64,000 nucleotides of DNA from Ophioderma brevispina (lineage: Eukaryota > Echinodermata > Ophiuroidea > Amphilepidida > Ophiodermatidae). Where the stretch lies: the NCBI GenBank assembly GCA_023653785.1, contig JAMKCH010005417.1, positions 212,728-276,727 of the forward strand. Direction: 5' to 3'. A program made the position numbers and the translations under genes. Position 1 is the first letter of the stretch; every line of letters starts with the position of its first letter. The notes under the pieces are model-generated. The model searched no databases. It had not been told where the DNA came from and was given only the letters and a program-made list of their open reading frames with translations. Shown here one piece after another: positions 24,377 to 37,000 of the stretch.

Positions 24377-24498
24377 CTATTTATATACAAAGTTGTTTGA
24401 TGACATAAAATCCTGTAGAAGGTTGACAACGTCCCTCCTCCCAAAATCAGCTACTTGAGAAGCGACCACTTGAGTTGATCCCTCGCAGACTGAAGAAC
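24377..24498 (-). CDS. Terminal exon of an unidentified minus-strand gene
   Basis: A strong acceptor, tttcatctcacag, precedes an open stretch on the minus strand that starts with 2 leftover bases and reads 39 codons to TAG at 24377-24379. The peptide includes SSVCEGSTQVVASQVADFGR and ends NNFVYK. The other two frames hit early stops. Upstream exons should lie above 24.5 kb and end with one leftover base; I could not identify one confidently. No family was recognised. Confidence 0.45.
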
Positions 24499-25082
24499 CT
24501 GTGAGATGAAAAAAAAATCACAAGACAACAACATTTTTAATTTGTTTTTCTTTCTTCATGATCTGATGTTTTCTCCTTATCAACATCAACACTGATTAAT
24601 TCTTGGCAAGGCATGATTTCAAGAGATTTGCACATGACCTGCCTCGAAAGTTGCTTGCCCTCTGATCCTCAAGTTATTCCCGGTCAACTTGTCATAGTTG
24701 CACAATGCGTTCATGGTTTACATTAGTTCAGGAAATATGTTGATCCGTGACGGATTGCACTGTATAATACTGTATTTATCAATGTGTTAAGTTGTATCTG
24801 TTTATAATGTCATGACACCCGATGCACTGAACTTGACTGGATGGCACTGCCTAAGCCATTGTCTTGCACGAGCATTCAACTGCATGTGCTAACTTTTAAG
24901 CCTCCTCTAATATCCTAAGGAAACACCTGAGACTATGATCAGTGTCACAGTTTCCTAATGATAAAAGCTCTTAAAGGAAGTCCTGGTAAAAGGAAATATT
25001 CAAATATACTGTGAACACAATGCTGCAATTGCTTTCAACTTATTGAAACACTTTGGGATATTAATTCAAAATTGTAAACCTA

Positions 25083-25460
25083 TTAATGAGGATGACCGGT
25101 TTGTGATCCATGTATGGTTGTCATATGCAGTGCATTGATACTCATGCATTGATCATGTGTCCTGACCACCTGTTGATCATACACGTTTCTCATATGGCAG
25201 TGCATGTGACACTCCCACTCCATCATATCCTGACCATGGTCGAAATCAAACCAAGTGTTGATCAACCATGTCAAGATAATATCACGTGTGAGTGGTCACA
25301 GGTACTGCATATGACCTGTGTATATCATCATTGTCATGACACATGATCAATCATGGTGCAGGACACATATTCAAATCATGGTCAGGACACATGATCAATG
25401 CAGTAAGCTGTTACACCCATGCATTGATCATGTCCTGACCATGGCTATTTCGAAATGAAT
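25083..25460. repeat. Degenerate TGATCA/catgatcaatg repeat
   Basis: Repeated wording of cattgatcatgtgtcctgacc, acatgatcaat and ccatggtcaggacaca in both orientations over 380 bp. Confidence 0.6.
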
Positions 25461-26560
25461 ATGGGAAGCATATAATCATTCCCTGGGGGTACAAAATTAA
25501 AACAAATATTGCCAATCCCATAACACTATTGGCGGTTTGCCTGCATTATGCCCTATGGCTTCATTGACAACGTAAGTTACACAGAAACAAAAACATGCTG
25601 AAAACTGTGAACACTCAATAAATACATTTTTCAGAGTAATCCTCCCATTCTCTACACTTTTTCAAGATATGGCAATGTATGTTTAACTAGAATGAAATGC
25701 AAACAACTTAGGTTACACTTCCCTACCATGCCTATTAATGACATCTATTAGTTATTGGTCATAGCAATACCAAGTGGTAGCCCTACACTGCTAACTGGTA
25801 AATGAGGGGGAAATTTAAAGAAAATGGAGTGAAAGCAAGCAAGGTATCTGTGGAACATTTTAGCTTACAGAAAACATTTAGTTAATGTGGGTTAACTAAA
25901 TGATGAAGGAAAATGAAAGAAGCCCAACAATCCTATCTCTGATCTTTGAATCAGTGGCTTTCGAGATGACCTCTCAAATGACCCTAGGGTGGGAAGCCAT
26001 CTCAAACCAACTGATTTATGTTATAACCTATACATAATATACCAGAGGGTAAAGATGCTGTATAGTTGGCACTACAACACCAAAACATTTGTGCATGTTG
26101 TATACCTTTAAAGCCCACAACTCATACTCACTCACTAGCTACATTTAAATAAGCCCTAATAGAAACCCATAAATAGACAGTGAGTGTTGCATTGTATTAG
26201 TCCAGAACTCCCAAGCACCAACTTTATTTAAAGGCCTTTTGCAATAGATTTTCACCACACCATTTAAAGGATGATACAGAGATTTCACCAACCAATTTTT
26301 GTTTTGATTTTAAAGATTGTCAACTACAGTAATTCCTCTGTGGCTCTGAGAGTTTGATATTTCATGCCTTTATGCTTATTTTAGTGGTCTAATTGGTTAA
26401 TCAAGTCCATTGAACCACATTTTTGTTCAAATCATAATGATTTCCACCTAAATAGAAGTTTTCTAGATATACTAAACTCCCAGTCCAAAAGGATAAGTTA
26501 TAGAAATAAAGTTACAATCTCACACACTCCCTTTGGAGAATTTTCCTCCACCAACGGCTT
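25461..26560. other. Unassigned AT-rich sequence
   Basis: No supported gene. A MITE-like end (aaaggatgatacagagattt) lies at 26266 without a visible partner. Confidence 0.3.
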
Positions 26561-27030
26561 AAAGTATATAACTAGAATTGTTTGCGGTTCTCGGCTTTCC
26601 GCGCTTGCTATATTCAAGAACTATAAGCTGTGGGCCGCCCCATGACCTTTGACACTGGCACGTGACCTTTTTCTCATCAACTATGAGGGATCACATGGTG
26701 CACCTATGACAAAAGGTTGTTCCAATTGAACTTCAAGTTTTCAATTTAGATCAATTTTTACTTTTTACGCCATTTGTCAACTTGACCTCACATGACCTTT
26801 GACATTTCATAAAAGAAAACATGACCTTTTGACCTCTCAATATATGAAAGGGATCCCTCATTGTGCACCTATGACAGAGTTGGTCCAATTGAAGTTAAAC
26901 TTTTCAATTGAGGTCAATTTAAAAAAAAACTTACAAGTTTTGACACACACCTCCAGACAAACACACACACACACACACACACACATCATACACACGCACA
27001 ACGATTGCTAAGTGGTCCTGCCTATAGTCT
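26561..27030. repeat. Dispersed repeat with TGACCTTTGAC motifs and (CA)n
   Basis: Begins aactagaattgtttgcggtt ctcggctttc; a related inverted copy of this head lies at 49812-49847. The body repeats atgacctttgacatttc and ggtccaattgaa wording and ends in a (CA)n microsatellite (26961-26986). Confidence 0.55.
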
Positions 27031-28296
27031 GGCGCCCACACCAAAAATCTTCAAACTGGCCCTGTGCTATCAGTGATATTTTCTTCTTCCATAAACCAGT
27101 GAAATAACAAACTCATATTCACTGACCATGTTCACGATTGGACAAGTTTGAATGTTGTTAGAGCGATTGTATGTAAGGTGTCCATTAGACAATGAAGTAT
27201 CACAAAACATTGGCTTTCGTGTCAAGTTTCATGTCTGCTTTATGCTGGATTTACAACCAGTAGCAGCACCAGAGAGGAAATTCCCCCAATTTTTTTCTCC
27301 CCCCCACCCCCCGCCATCCCCCCCCCCACTCCCCGCAGTCCCCCTCCCCCGGCTGAAAAAAAAATGACAAATTTTGGACAAAAATCAACGGATTTTGGTG
27401 CTGAAAATCACACAATTTTGGCAAAAATCAGTGACTTAGGGATTTGAATGTTTTTTCCTCTTTTCCCTTCCCAAAAAAAATTTCAAATGCCCCCCCAAAA
27501 TTTAACTTTTGACTTCCGCTTCCTCCCTCCCCCCCCAAAAAAAAGTCTGTTTGTCGCCACTGGTGTTTATGTCTAAGGCATATTTGAGTTTGTTTGCAAG
27601 ACTTGTGATGTATTTGTACACAAGGGGAGAATCTATGGTGCGTATTAGTATATGTGCATGTGTGTGTATGTCCCCCCCTGAGAAGCTATCTAACCACAAG
27701 TAATAAAATAAGCAGTAAACTTTATACACCTGGTAAACTCTGGTAAACTCTTGCCCAGAGAATGTTTTGAACTAATCCCATTATGCATTGCCAATGTGGC
27801 TATACTGTACTGTACTAATCACATGTCAGTACTTGGGGAAAGTGGTTGTTAAAAAGATGTTTATATGGACCACAAAACATTTCATGATCAAGATCAAAAT
27901 ATCTTATGTACTAGTGCTTTGGTGGGCTAATCTGGAATGTAAGAGTCCACATTTTGTTTTTTAAATGTGTTAAGAATATGATTTTTTTGTGGGATCACAA
28001 TGACCTTATTTGATTGAAATTTCTCAAAACTGGTGCACATGGGATTGTTCAAAACATCCTGGCCTCTTGCGCTAAGGCTTAATTCCATCATTTGCTTTCT
28101 ACATGTTTCTCTGCAATCACAACCTTCCCATCACAACACAAAATTTATCAAATTGGGCAATGATACCACATCCTACATAAACTGGGCTACTCCACTTAAA
28201 CAACTACAACTCCCCCATTTCAGACTTTACTTACATCTTCTACAGAGGGAGTAGTATGTTAAATTAAGTTTACCTTATGGGCTTTTCCATTTGAAA
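27031..28296. other. Unassigned sequence with C-rich runs
   Basis: C-rich tract at 27299-27352 and short aaattttgg motifs at 27360-27430. No supported gene. Confidence 0.3.
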
Positions 28297-28304
28297 CTAT
28301 ACTC

Positions 28305-29579
28305 CAGGGGTGGATTTCATTTTTTTTTCTGTCTGGCCCTTTGGGCAGTGAACTAGGAAACATACTGGCCCTGCAGTGAACTAACTGGCCCAACCATTTT
28401 CCATGTTATTGTCATGAATTTCTTGCTTAGGACGCCAAACTTTGATAAGTGGGCCTAATGTCAAAATACAAATAGGCCCTATATTTGAGCCTTCAGTCCT
28501 GAGACACTCACTTAGGTTGGGGTACGCGGCGCAAGCGCCAAACTTGGGGGCTTTAGAAATGATTTTTTGGAATATTTGGTCTTCGGAACTGTTTTTTTTT
28601 TTTTCAATTCTGGCTTGGGAATGCATTCTAGGTCAAATTGATTAACTGGTCAAAATTTCCCCAGCACTAAAATCTGGGTTTTTGTGGCAAAGTACAAGGG
28701 GAGTCTAAAGAACTGCAAAAGAGGCCCGACTGGGAGTCTTGGACGACGCACATACCAATACCGCCGTTTCAGATCAGAGCCCCGAACCCCTCCTCCACCC
28801 GGTACCTAGTATCTGGTGTCCACTTTTTTGCATTTACTTCACACTCACATTTTTTCCTCATAACACCTACAGTGGGTAGTTTTTAAAACACATTACAAAC
28901 TTTATAATTGATAAATAAATATGGCAAAATTACTCTTATGTTCACTTGGGAGATCGCTGGAAATAACTAGGGTTAATTTCTTTTCATACTCGCTCCTTTT
29001 TGCGTCTTTCTTATTACTAGGAACTCTCTAATTCTGTTTCTTGTAGGGCCTGTCCACTGCATTGGTTAAAAATGCTTGATTTCTGCTGAATTCTGCAGTT
29101 AAAATGACGCAAAGCAGTGTGATATGTCGTGCTGTGTAGAAAATGTATGTCGTAATGTGAGATCATAACCTTTTGTGAACAGCCTCAGCACGTAGCCTAG
29201 GGCTTGCTGGCCCTCGCTCCTAGCAACATACTACGCTATGATTGACAGAGGGACAACACACGTCTTGTGTTAGAGTTGTGCTAGTGTGGGGGGTGAAAGA
29301 GGGGTGGTAGGAGGTGTGTGGTGGGGGGTTTGGTTGGGTTTTAACTTATCCCTGACTTCTAGGTTGGCCTTCATGGATCTTTGTAAAAGCGAAAATGCAT
29401 GAACATATTAAATAAAATCTTATCCTTTTTGAGGCTACTTCACATGATGTAAAAACTGGCAGACCTAAACCTACATTTCTGACAATTCAACTTGCCCGGC
29501 GGCCACTCAGTTAAATTCTTACAGGCCCGACCTGAATTTCACTGGCCTCGGGCCAGCGGGCCCTGCTAATCGAGCCCTG
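28305..29579. mobile_element. Non-autonomous hAT transposon, 1,275 bp
   Basis: Starts caggggtggatt, ends aatcgagccctg (inverted CAGGGCTCGATT) and is flanked by a perfect 8-bp duplication, ctatactc (28297-28304 and 29580-29587). CAGGG ends with an 8-bp duplication are diagnostic of hAT. Subterminal ctggccc and cagtgaa motifs occur at both ends in inverted order. No transposase frame is present. Confidence 0.9.
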
Positions 29580-29587
29580 CTATACTC

Positions 29588-31230
29588 CAATTGGAAAAGT
29601 TACCTTACACAGGCCCTATACTTTGATTACCATCAAATAGGCCCAAGCCTCTAACATGCGAACGGAATATGGGAAATATGTAGGCGCAATACAACGCAAG
29701 AGACGCCGTGTGTATATTGGCGTGCAAACGCTACGAGTACATTTGGTTTACGTTTACGCGTGGAAAACAACCGATAACAACCAAATAATTCACGCCCTTT
29801 TTTGGTGGTAATTAAAGTATAGCTATTGTGGATTCAAATAAATAGTTCATCAAATGAGCTTATGTGCATTGGATTGGATAATCATAGTTGCAACTTTTAC
29901 TAATTAGGCAGAACTGCCGCTATAAACTGTGCTTAAACCAATTTCCACCTTGAAAATCTGCTCTAAAAAAATGGATATGAATTGGCCCCATAATTCTGAT
30001 TCCATAACTTTGAGTGTCTCACATATTGGCAAATAGCACCCATACTTTACTGGACAATATATTGCCAGAGATCCGATATGCACTCATAAGTTAACAATCA
30101 ACATTTCATATTCAATGTCAGTCCATGGGTTCATGGCTAAAGTTAATGCAGGGGCTTAGTTTATAGGTGGGGGTTAAGGTAATGGGACTAGGGATAAGGT
30201 TATGGAACTAGGGTACAGGTTACATTGCTAGAGTTAGGGTTGTGGGGCTTGGGTTAGGGTTATAGGGTTAGGATGAGGGTTATTATTATATTTAATGACA
30301 CACCAACCAACGACCGTGGGTTTATTTAGTTTCCCTGAAGATACTCATTTCATTCACTTTTACATCATAACCCATTATGGAAGAAACCCCAGTTTTAGAA
30401 GCTAGAGGAAACTTGAGCACCCAGAGAAAACTGCAAGGCCGAGTATGGACTGGAAACTAACCACAGATCAAATTGCAGGTTGTTTGAGGATAGGGTTGGG
30501 TATGGGGTTAGGGTTGGGTATATCTGGATAAGGTTAAGGTAATATTTAGGAGTTAATATTGCACAATACCCAGGATAGGTTCCAAACAAGGAAACAAATC
30601 TAATGAAATCTAATGTAGATAATAAACCCAACATATCAAAAGTTTAGCAAAAAATTTTAGGCGAAGAATTGAAAAGTTTTTTTGTTCTTAATTTGAAATA
30701 AATGGTCCACCTCTATGCTCCATCCACATGCAAGACCTTCCTTCTCAAAACGAATTTAGTCCCAGTACCGCCATATTTGGAAACCTACCTCAAATACATG
30801 AACGTCTAAGCCAGGCCCCTTTCACTACTGCTTGTGAAGTGAATGGAGGACTGATGATATTTGGTGTTCAAGTCTTGACATTTATAAGGTAGCTGATTTG
30901 CAGAGTTCAGCATAAATGAGAAACCGCAGTTCAAATTGCTGATAATTTTTTTTTCAAAGAACCTTCAAGACAGATGTAGGCTTAGTACAAGTAAATTAAA
31001 TTCAAGTTCAACTAAACACCATACTACAAAAGTACCACTACTACATGGGCATACATTGAAATACAATATCAGGGCTAAATAAAAGTTTCTTCACAATAGG
31101 GTTTTTACCCTTGGACTATCTAAAAAGTCCCAAGGCAGATAATCAAGGGTGAAACCAATACTGGAATAAAAAACGATGAAAGTGAATCCATTATAACCAC
31201 TCATGTGCACACACATTCTTGAGATTATTT
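29588..31230. other. Unassigned sequence with gggttagg-type patches
   Basis: Degenerate ggttagggt wording lies at 30170-30280 and 30480-30540, not in clean tandem form. No supported exon. Confidence 0.3.
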
Positions 31231-31430
31231 GAACAAAACATTAGAGTTTTTATGACTCATAAGAAATAGCCTGGCTTACCTTTTATCCGATGTTGGATCT
31301 CAATTGCATATGTCCTTGGTACAGAATGCAGGAACCTCCAAAATACACACATATTCATTACCCTGTCCTAACCGTGACGTCAGCGATAGCCGACGTCACC
31401 CCTACCCCCAATTCCAACTTCCTCTTTCGT
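31231..31430. repeat. DIRS left inverted terminal repeat (3' end of element)
   Basis: The sequence from ttatccgatgttggatctca to gataccc-rich wording near 31400 matches the reverse complement of 37001-37165, sharing attgcatatg, ccaaaatacacacatat-like and gcgatagccga blocks. It includes a TGACGTCA at 31376-31383. Confidence 0.85.
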
Positions 31431-31494
31431 ATTACCCTCCACAAAATGCAGCAATTCTTGCAAAAGGGGGCGGGACAGGCGGGAATCCCAACAT

Positions 31495-31612
31495 CGGTAA
31501 AGGTAAGCAGGCTTTCTTAAGTCATAAAACCATTGTTTTGTTCAGACTCTACGAATACTGCTTACCTTTAACATCCTATGTTGGATGTACAAATTGCATA
31601 CAACTCACCAGT
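31495..31612. repeat. DIRS internal complementary region
   Basis: The first half (ggtaaaggtaagcaggcttt, aagtcataaaac, ttgttttgttca) is the reverse complement of the element's left end at 31232-31287. The second half (gactctacgaatactgc, acctttaacatcctatgttgg) matches the reverse complement of the right end. In DIRS-1 replication this region templates circularisation of the cDNA. Confidence 0.85.
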
Positions 31613-31809
31613 CTAGCACGGTCTACGGGGAGGTGCCAGATGCAGCAGGAAATTGTCTATATGTAAGCCAAGACCGAGTATGAGAAAATGGTAGTACTAC
31701 CATGCGCAATCCATAAGACCCCCCCTAAGGACCAGTAGAATCGCGCCAGGTTTAAATCCCCACACGTACCACAAAGTACTCACCTCAACACTGGCTAGGG
31801 TCCGACCGC

Positions 31810-32860
31810 TGTCAGCACTGCCCTATCCAATGCTCCACGATGGGACTTGCCATGTAACCAGGTACACTGACGTAAAGGTTGTTGCGATCGCCACGATACT
31901 GTCTCGACAAGTTCGCGCAAGGAAACCCCGCGCTGGAACGCCAAAAGAAACTCGACACGCTGAGAACTATGGGCGGAGACCGAGGCGGTCCCATGACCGC
32001 AAGAAAACCTGAATAACAGCAACAACCCAACGTGCTAAGGAGCCGTCGCCGCCTGCCCCTTAGGTGCTGTGGAGGTGAACGACGAAGCTGTTGAGTGGGG
32101 CCCCTAATGACGCGCGTCCTCCTGGACATACCACTTAGCACCCTTCGGGCACCAAACCCTATCTGACCCAACTGATGATTCATTAGATACTTTGGGAAGG
32201 AATAGATGAGAGGCCGAGCAGGTACTACATTCATTTTTGGCAAGGAAGTCCGGAAGGAATGAGAGTAACTCCTGAGATGAGAAGGCGAGGCGTGCAGTTT
32301 GAACAACGACGCACTAAGCCACGACCCAAGAGGAAAACAGCTTACTACATGAGGATATCAGAGAAGCATCTTTGAATGGGTTTGACGGAGATTTCCCCAA
32401 GAACTCCAGCAGGGAGGAAAGGTCCCACGGTGGAACGATCCGCCGCTGTGGAGGACGTGAATTAAACATGCACTCCAGCAACAGTCGTATAGAATTACAG
32501 TCGTAGAGCCTGGAGTCATCCACGAAACTGCGATGAACAGATTGAATTGCCGATTTGTAGTTGCGGCCATCGCGGCTTCTAGTCCTGATCTCAAATCGTC
32601 TGTAATGAACACTGCTATATGCCCTACTAGGGCTCGGGTCTGAGAAACCGCTCTCGCCCGCACCACCTGAAGTCGGAGCGAGACCGCATAGTATAGTTTC
32701 TGCGGGTCGAAGCCCTCCTTTGGCAGCGAGTCAGCAGCTTTCCTAGAAAGGCCCTCCTCCCGGCAACGTTGCCGGACAGGGGCCAAGCAGGGGTCAGCTT
32801 CAGATCGCCATCCCCAGCTGGACGCCTCCGGGCTCAGCTGCCGGAGAAGATCCCGCACCT
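31810..32860 (-). pseudogene. Tyrosine recombinase relic of the DIRS element
   Basis: Minus-strand frames at 32860-32358, 32523-32314 and 32306-31812 carry successive pieces of a phage-integrase-like recombinase. First comes an N-terminal core-binding segment (LSRKAADSLPKEGFDPQKLY, GHIAVFITDDLRSGLEA). Then follow MFNSRPPQRRIVPPWDLSSL and NPFKDASL, and last RTRVIRGPTQQL. The pieces need frame changes between them. Around the expected first catalytic arginine the translation reads SWLSASLFKLHA, so that residue seems lost. The recombinase is almost certainly inactive. Confidence 0.8.
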
Positions 32861-32869
32861 GAGGTAACA

Positions 32870-33210
32870 GCCGGGGACCCCACGATGAGGTCCACCAGAG
32901 GCCGGAACCATTAGGATCTTGGGGCCAGAACGTGGCTATCAGAATGACTTGCAGTCCTCCTCTGAGACCTTGCGGACTACCCTCGAGATAAGGGAGATCG
33001 TAAGGAAAGCGTAGGCCATCATTCAGTCAACTGATGGACAGAGCGTCGATGGCGAATGCACCTTGTTCCCGAACCAGGCGCAATACACCGGAAGCCGACG
33101 ATTGGCTTGCGAGGCAACGAGATCTATCTACGGATAGGAAATCCGAGTCAAGACGGTCTGAACTCTTTTGCGGAGAAAGGGGTCCACTCCGACAATCGTC
33201 CGCCATGATA
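32870..33210 (-). pseudogene. RNase H / connection tail relic of the DIRS polymerase
   Basis: Minus-strand translation gives NIMADD near 33200, then ASQANRRLPVY (33083-33115), then AFAIDALS, and further on LIATFWPQDPNG and WGPRLLPQVRDLL (about 32850-32960). These correspond to the conserved C-terminal part of DIRS reverse transcriptase/RNase H polyproteins. Frames shift between motifs. Confidence 0.75.
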
Positions 33211-33215
33211 TTGTG

Positions 33216-33720
33216 TCACCACCTGCAAATGCCCGCCACCGAGGCTGATCCCCCTGACGCGCAGATAATCACCTCAGGAGGCATCGAAATTTGAACGCCC
33301 GCCCATTCACCCGAAAGTCGAAGCCATTTCTGATCGGCCGGGTGAATGGGACAATGCAGGTAGGCGTCTTGCGATCCAGGACGTTGCCCAAGACCCTTTG
33401 AATGGGCAACGGAGAATGGAGGCCAACGTCTCCATAGATATTGGCCGCCAATCGCCTGTCTTCTCTGGTGCCAGGAAACCGGTGGACCAAAAGCCCCACC
33501 CGAAGGGTGGGAAGACGGGTCGATTTGCCTCTTTGCGCGTAAGCAGGCCCTCGCGCTGAGCTGCGAGTGCGAGGGGGGAGGGGCGGTGGACTCCAAGCGG
33601 TAGCCTATAGTCTCTACGCCCAACACCAACTTCCCAGGTGGATCTGCTGCCACCTCCGTTAGTATCATTAAGTTAAAGCGGACCGCCCCACCGGGGAATA
33701 TTCCCGTGGACTGAGACACG
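33216..33720 (-). pseudogene. N-terminal reverse-transcriptase relic of the DIRS element
   Basis: The minus frame contains DAYLHCPIHPADQKWLRL (33304-33370) and, in an adjacent frame, NGRAFKFRCL. These are the typical finger/palm motifs just before the catalytic centre of DIRS RT. The next recognisable motif is NIMADD at about 33200. The YxDD-containing palm and most of RNase H are therefore missing, an internal deletion of roughly 1 kb (estimate from family layout). Confidence 0.75.
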
Positions 33721-33849
33721 CGGTCGCCGCCCCGTCAACCTTCCCAGTCTACCCCTTTCGACCTCTTCACAATCTGATCAGTAACAGAGGTGGAGGTCAC
33801 ATAGGGGAGCTGAAGATTGGGCAGGAGTGCGAAACTGCTTCGGTTCCCC

Positions 33850-34690
33850 TTGGAAGTTATGCGTCAGCTTCTCTTGAGCGTCGCTCAATGTGACGCTAGT
33901 TGCAACCTGCTCCACAACGCCGCAAACTCGCCACCAAAGAGGATATTCGGAGCCAGAGACTTACGCAAATCGCGGACAGATCCCGAATAAAGGTCTGCTG
34001 AAGAGAGGTGCATGCGTTCTCGCGGCGCAGTGCCACGAGTCGCATCGCCAGGGCCATCGACTCCTCAAGCTGGTGGCCTAGCTACGTGGGCCGCCAGCGA
34101 CACCGACCCGAAGGGCTAAGACCCTGAGCTCGACTCCCCACTCACTACGTCACCAAAATAGTTTGTTGGACCAGAGAGAGACGCAGCAAGCCTAATCGAG
34201 TCAGCACATGGAATCGACTAGCTAAGCCCCTGCCTCCCACAAAGGGAGAATAACTCCGGTGAAAGATTTAGAACCAGCCTTCGGGAGAATTTTGGCAATA
34301 TCTTTCATCAATAGTAGGAACCTTCAGTAAATTGGAATAATCCTCAGGCAAGACACGCAAGACATTGTTGATACAAGCGCGTAACGTCGAGGCCAAACTG
34401 TCTCTCATCAATGTCAAGTGCTGGCCAGCCTGATGGATTCTCCTGCCGGCCAGATGCCGAAGGCGGCCGGATGAGATGGGCTCGTACCCAAGCCACCCAG
34501 GCGCAGACCCCCCGAAGCCTGAAAGCCGCTGGTGTACCCGCCAGCCAAACCAGGCGGGGGTACCTAAATCAGACAATTGGCCATAGGAACCCCGCCGGCT
34601 ATGCTGGCCGGACCAGGGAGGGCGCCCCCCTGTTGCCCAAGCAAACCCATCCTGGTTCAAAGTCATAGCATACAGGGAGGGATGCCGCAT
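33850..34690 (-). pseudogene. gag-like region of the DIRS element
   Basis: Lies upstream of the RT relic on the minus strand, where gag is expected. Suggestive segments are LRVLPEDYSNLLKVPTIDER (about 34270-34360) and NILFGGEFAALW (about 33905-33945). Similarity is by position and general pattern only; the frames are broken. Confidence 0.45.
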
Positions 34691-36030
34691 GGTACCCCAG
34701 TCGTGCTGGTCTCAACCCTCGTGAATGCCCAAAGGGAAGGCGATATGATCACGATCAACATACATCGCCTGATAGATGGCATTGAAGGAATTATCGACCG
34801 GTAAATCCCCCGATTGAATGGCCCAATCTGTTGGCATAATCCCATGGGGATTAGGCCAAGACCAGGTACATGTGGATTATTACCCGCGCGTTCCTCACGG
34901 CCGAAAACTCCACTGAAGAGCTTATGGTAGGGAGGACCGAGACCGGTTCGACTGTTGAGATACAGCAGTAGTAACGGCACTAGGCTCGACTGTGAAAGCA
35001 GGTTGACCTGGTCGTGACTGCTAACCTTAGGCGTAGCCGTCGATGGCTGCGTACCTTGTTACGCGGAGCCCTGGTACCCCTTGCCCCGAAGTGCCACTAT
35101 GTTAGCCCTGCAACAAGCCAGTGTATCCCAGGGTGCACCTGCGGACGAACGCCCGGTGTAACCGCGCCACAAAACCAGGCGGGGGTCCTGTATGCCAGAC
35201 CCATTGACCAAAGGATCCCCGCCCGCGATGCTGAAAAGGTTGCTGCAGGAACTGGGAGGCTGCGTACGGTCCCACAGTCCGTTGCTAGTCTCAACCCTCG
35301 GAATGCCCACAAGGAATTCGATTAGGATCACTGATGCCATTCATCGCCTGAGAGATGGAGTGAGAAATCCCTAGGGATTATGCCAATGACCAGTTCACGG
35401 TGGATTACCCGTCGCCGTTCCTCCCGGCCGAAAACTCCACTGCAGAGCTTCTGGTAGGAGACCGAGACTGGCACTGAGGTAACGAGTCCGTGCGAGCTCC
35501 ACCTGCAGTTTGACCTGACGGCCAAGCACCACCAAGGTTTAGCATATTCAGTATTGGCAGAGTACCCCGATGACACCCAGCTTCTCATAGCCTGGCCCGT
35601 CCCCAAGCGTGTCCATGGCGGATTGGTACCCCCGCTAATCGAGAGACCCAACCTGGTGGTGCGGTTCACTCGCTAGCAGAGCATGGAGTTGCACCAGTAG
35701 CGTCCCCGTTTGCCTAAGTAAAGATCAATAAATAAATAAATAAATTGAGTGACCCTTCCGCGCAACTTCCCGCTCCCCAGCTACCGTAACTTTCACAGAA
35801 GCCGGGAGAACGACTGCCAAGCACTGCTAAACGCCCTGGTGGTGAGCGTAGAGTAGTGGCAGAATACCCTGAGTTGACACGCCGGCCTCGTAGCCTGGCC
35901 GCCAGCGTGTCCTGGTGGGTGGGTACCCCGCTAATCGAGAGACCCCAACCTGTGCGGGTCACTCTCTAGCAGAGTTTGGGAAGTTGCACCCCCTAGCGTC
36001 CCCGCTGAGGGACCTTCCAGTGGAACCTCC
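34510..36030. repeat. Imperfect tandem duplications in the DIRS 5' region
   Basis: aaaccaggcgggggt recurs at 34545 and 35171, and ccgaaaactccactg with gagctt at 34900 and 35427. A second pair about 300 bp apart shares ctaatcgagagacc, aacctg and agttgcacc at 35635-35700 and 35931-35990. These duplications lengthen an otherwise deleted element. Confidence 0.7.
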
Positions 36031-37000
36031 GCTCCCCCCAGCTACCGCAACGGTCAAAGTAGCCGGGGGGAAGGCCTTCGAAACTTCATCTGTACAGCGC
36101 CCCAGAGACGCCTGTGAGGAAGAAGCCGGGACCGGAGCCCCCGAGATAACCGCCTAAACTGCCTGCCCAGAGCTATGCGTAGCGAAGAACGAGTAGAAGC
36201 ACTACACCTTCGAGGCCGTAATTCCCGCGAGGAAGCCCGCCCCAGTGCTCGAAAATGTGTTTTGGCCAGACCAATACACATCGAGACACACCGATTCTCT
36301 CTAGAGCAAGAAACGGTGATCATAGCAAGCAGAGAGGATGCAGGTCCAAGCAGGAACTATGGACGGACACGAGGTACCCAGGTGGACATATTCAGCACCC
36401 CAAATACCGAATTGGTAAATACCTGGTATAAACGAGAACCCAAATGGTATGTCAGGAGAGACCCCCATGCAGCGACTACCCTAGCAGGTTAGATAACACA
36501 CCAAAAGTGAGGAAAAACATAGAATAACAGACGATTCAATAAAACGACCAGTCAATGAAGATTAGCTACATATAGATCGTCTCTCTAACTTCGAGGCAAA
36601 GAAACGATCGATTAAGTACATGAATCCCCTGATTGAATACATTCAAAGAACAAGACATATTCCCACGGCAGTGAACAAGATAATTTTGTTGCATGAAGTT
36701 GAATCACTCTCCACCACACGAAACCGCTGACCTTTCCGCACGAGCGTCACCTACCCACCTAATGGGATCCAGAATCACACAGGTCAAAATTCGACAGTCG
36801 AAAACCCGTACATAAATGCCGATAAACTTGCCAAAATAACATTTCTGCCCTACCTAAAAGGATGTAAAAAAGACCTAGGACGTTTGAACATCATAAGTAG
36901 AAAAATATGAGTTCTGTACACACCTAGTGGTTAAAATCTGTAAAATTCAAACAAAAATGGGAGCCTTAGCTATAGACACTACCGTATCTTGTGGCATCCC

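Noticed and set aside
31304..31666. 120-codon plus-strand frame
   Set aside because: It runs through the inverted terminal repeat and internal complementary region of the DIRS element.
35014..35325. Plus-strand frames of about 100 codons in the GC-rich island
   Set aside because: They are antisense to the DIRS element; GC richness lowers stop frequency.
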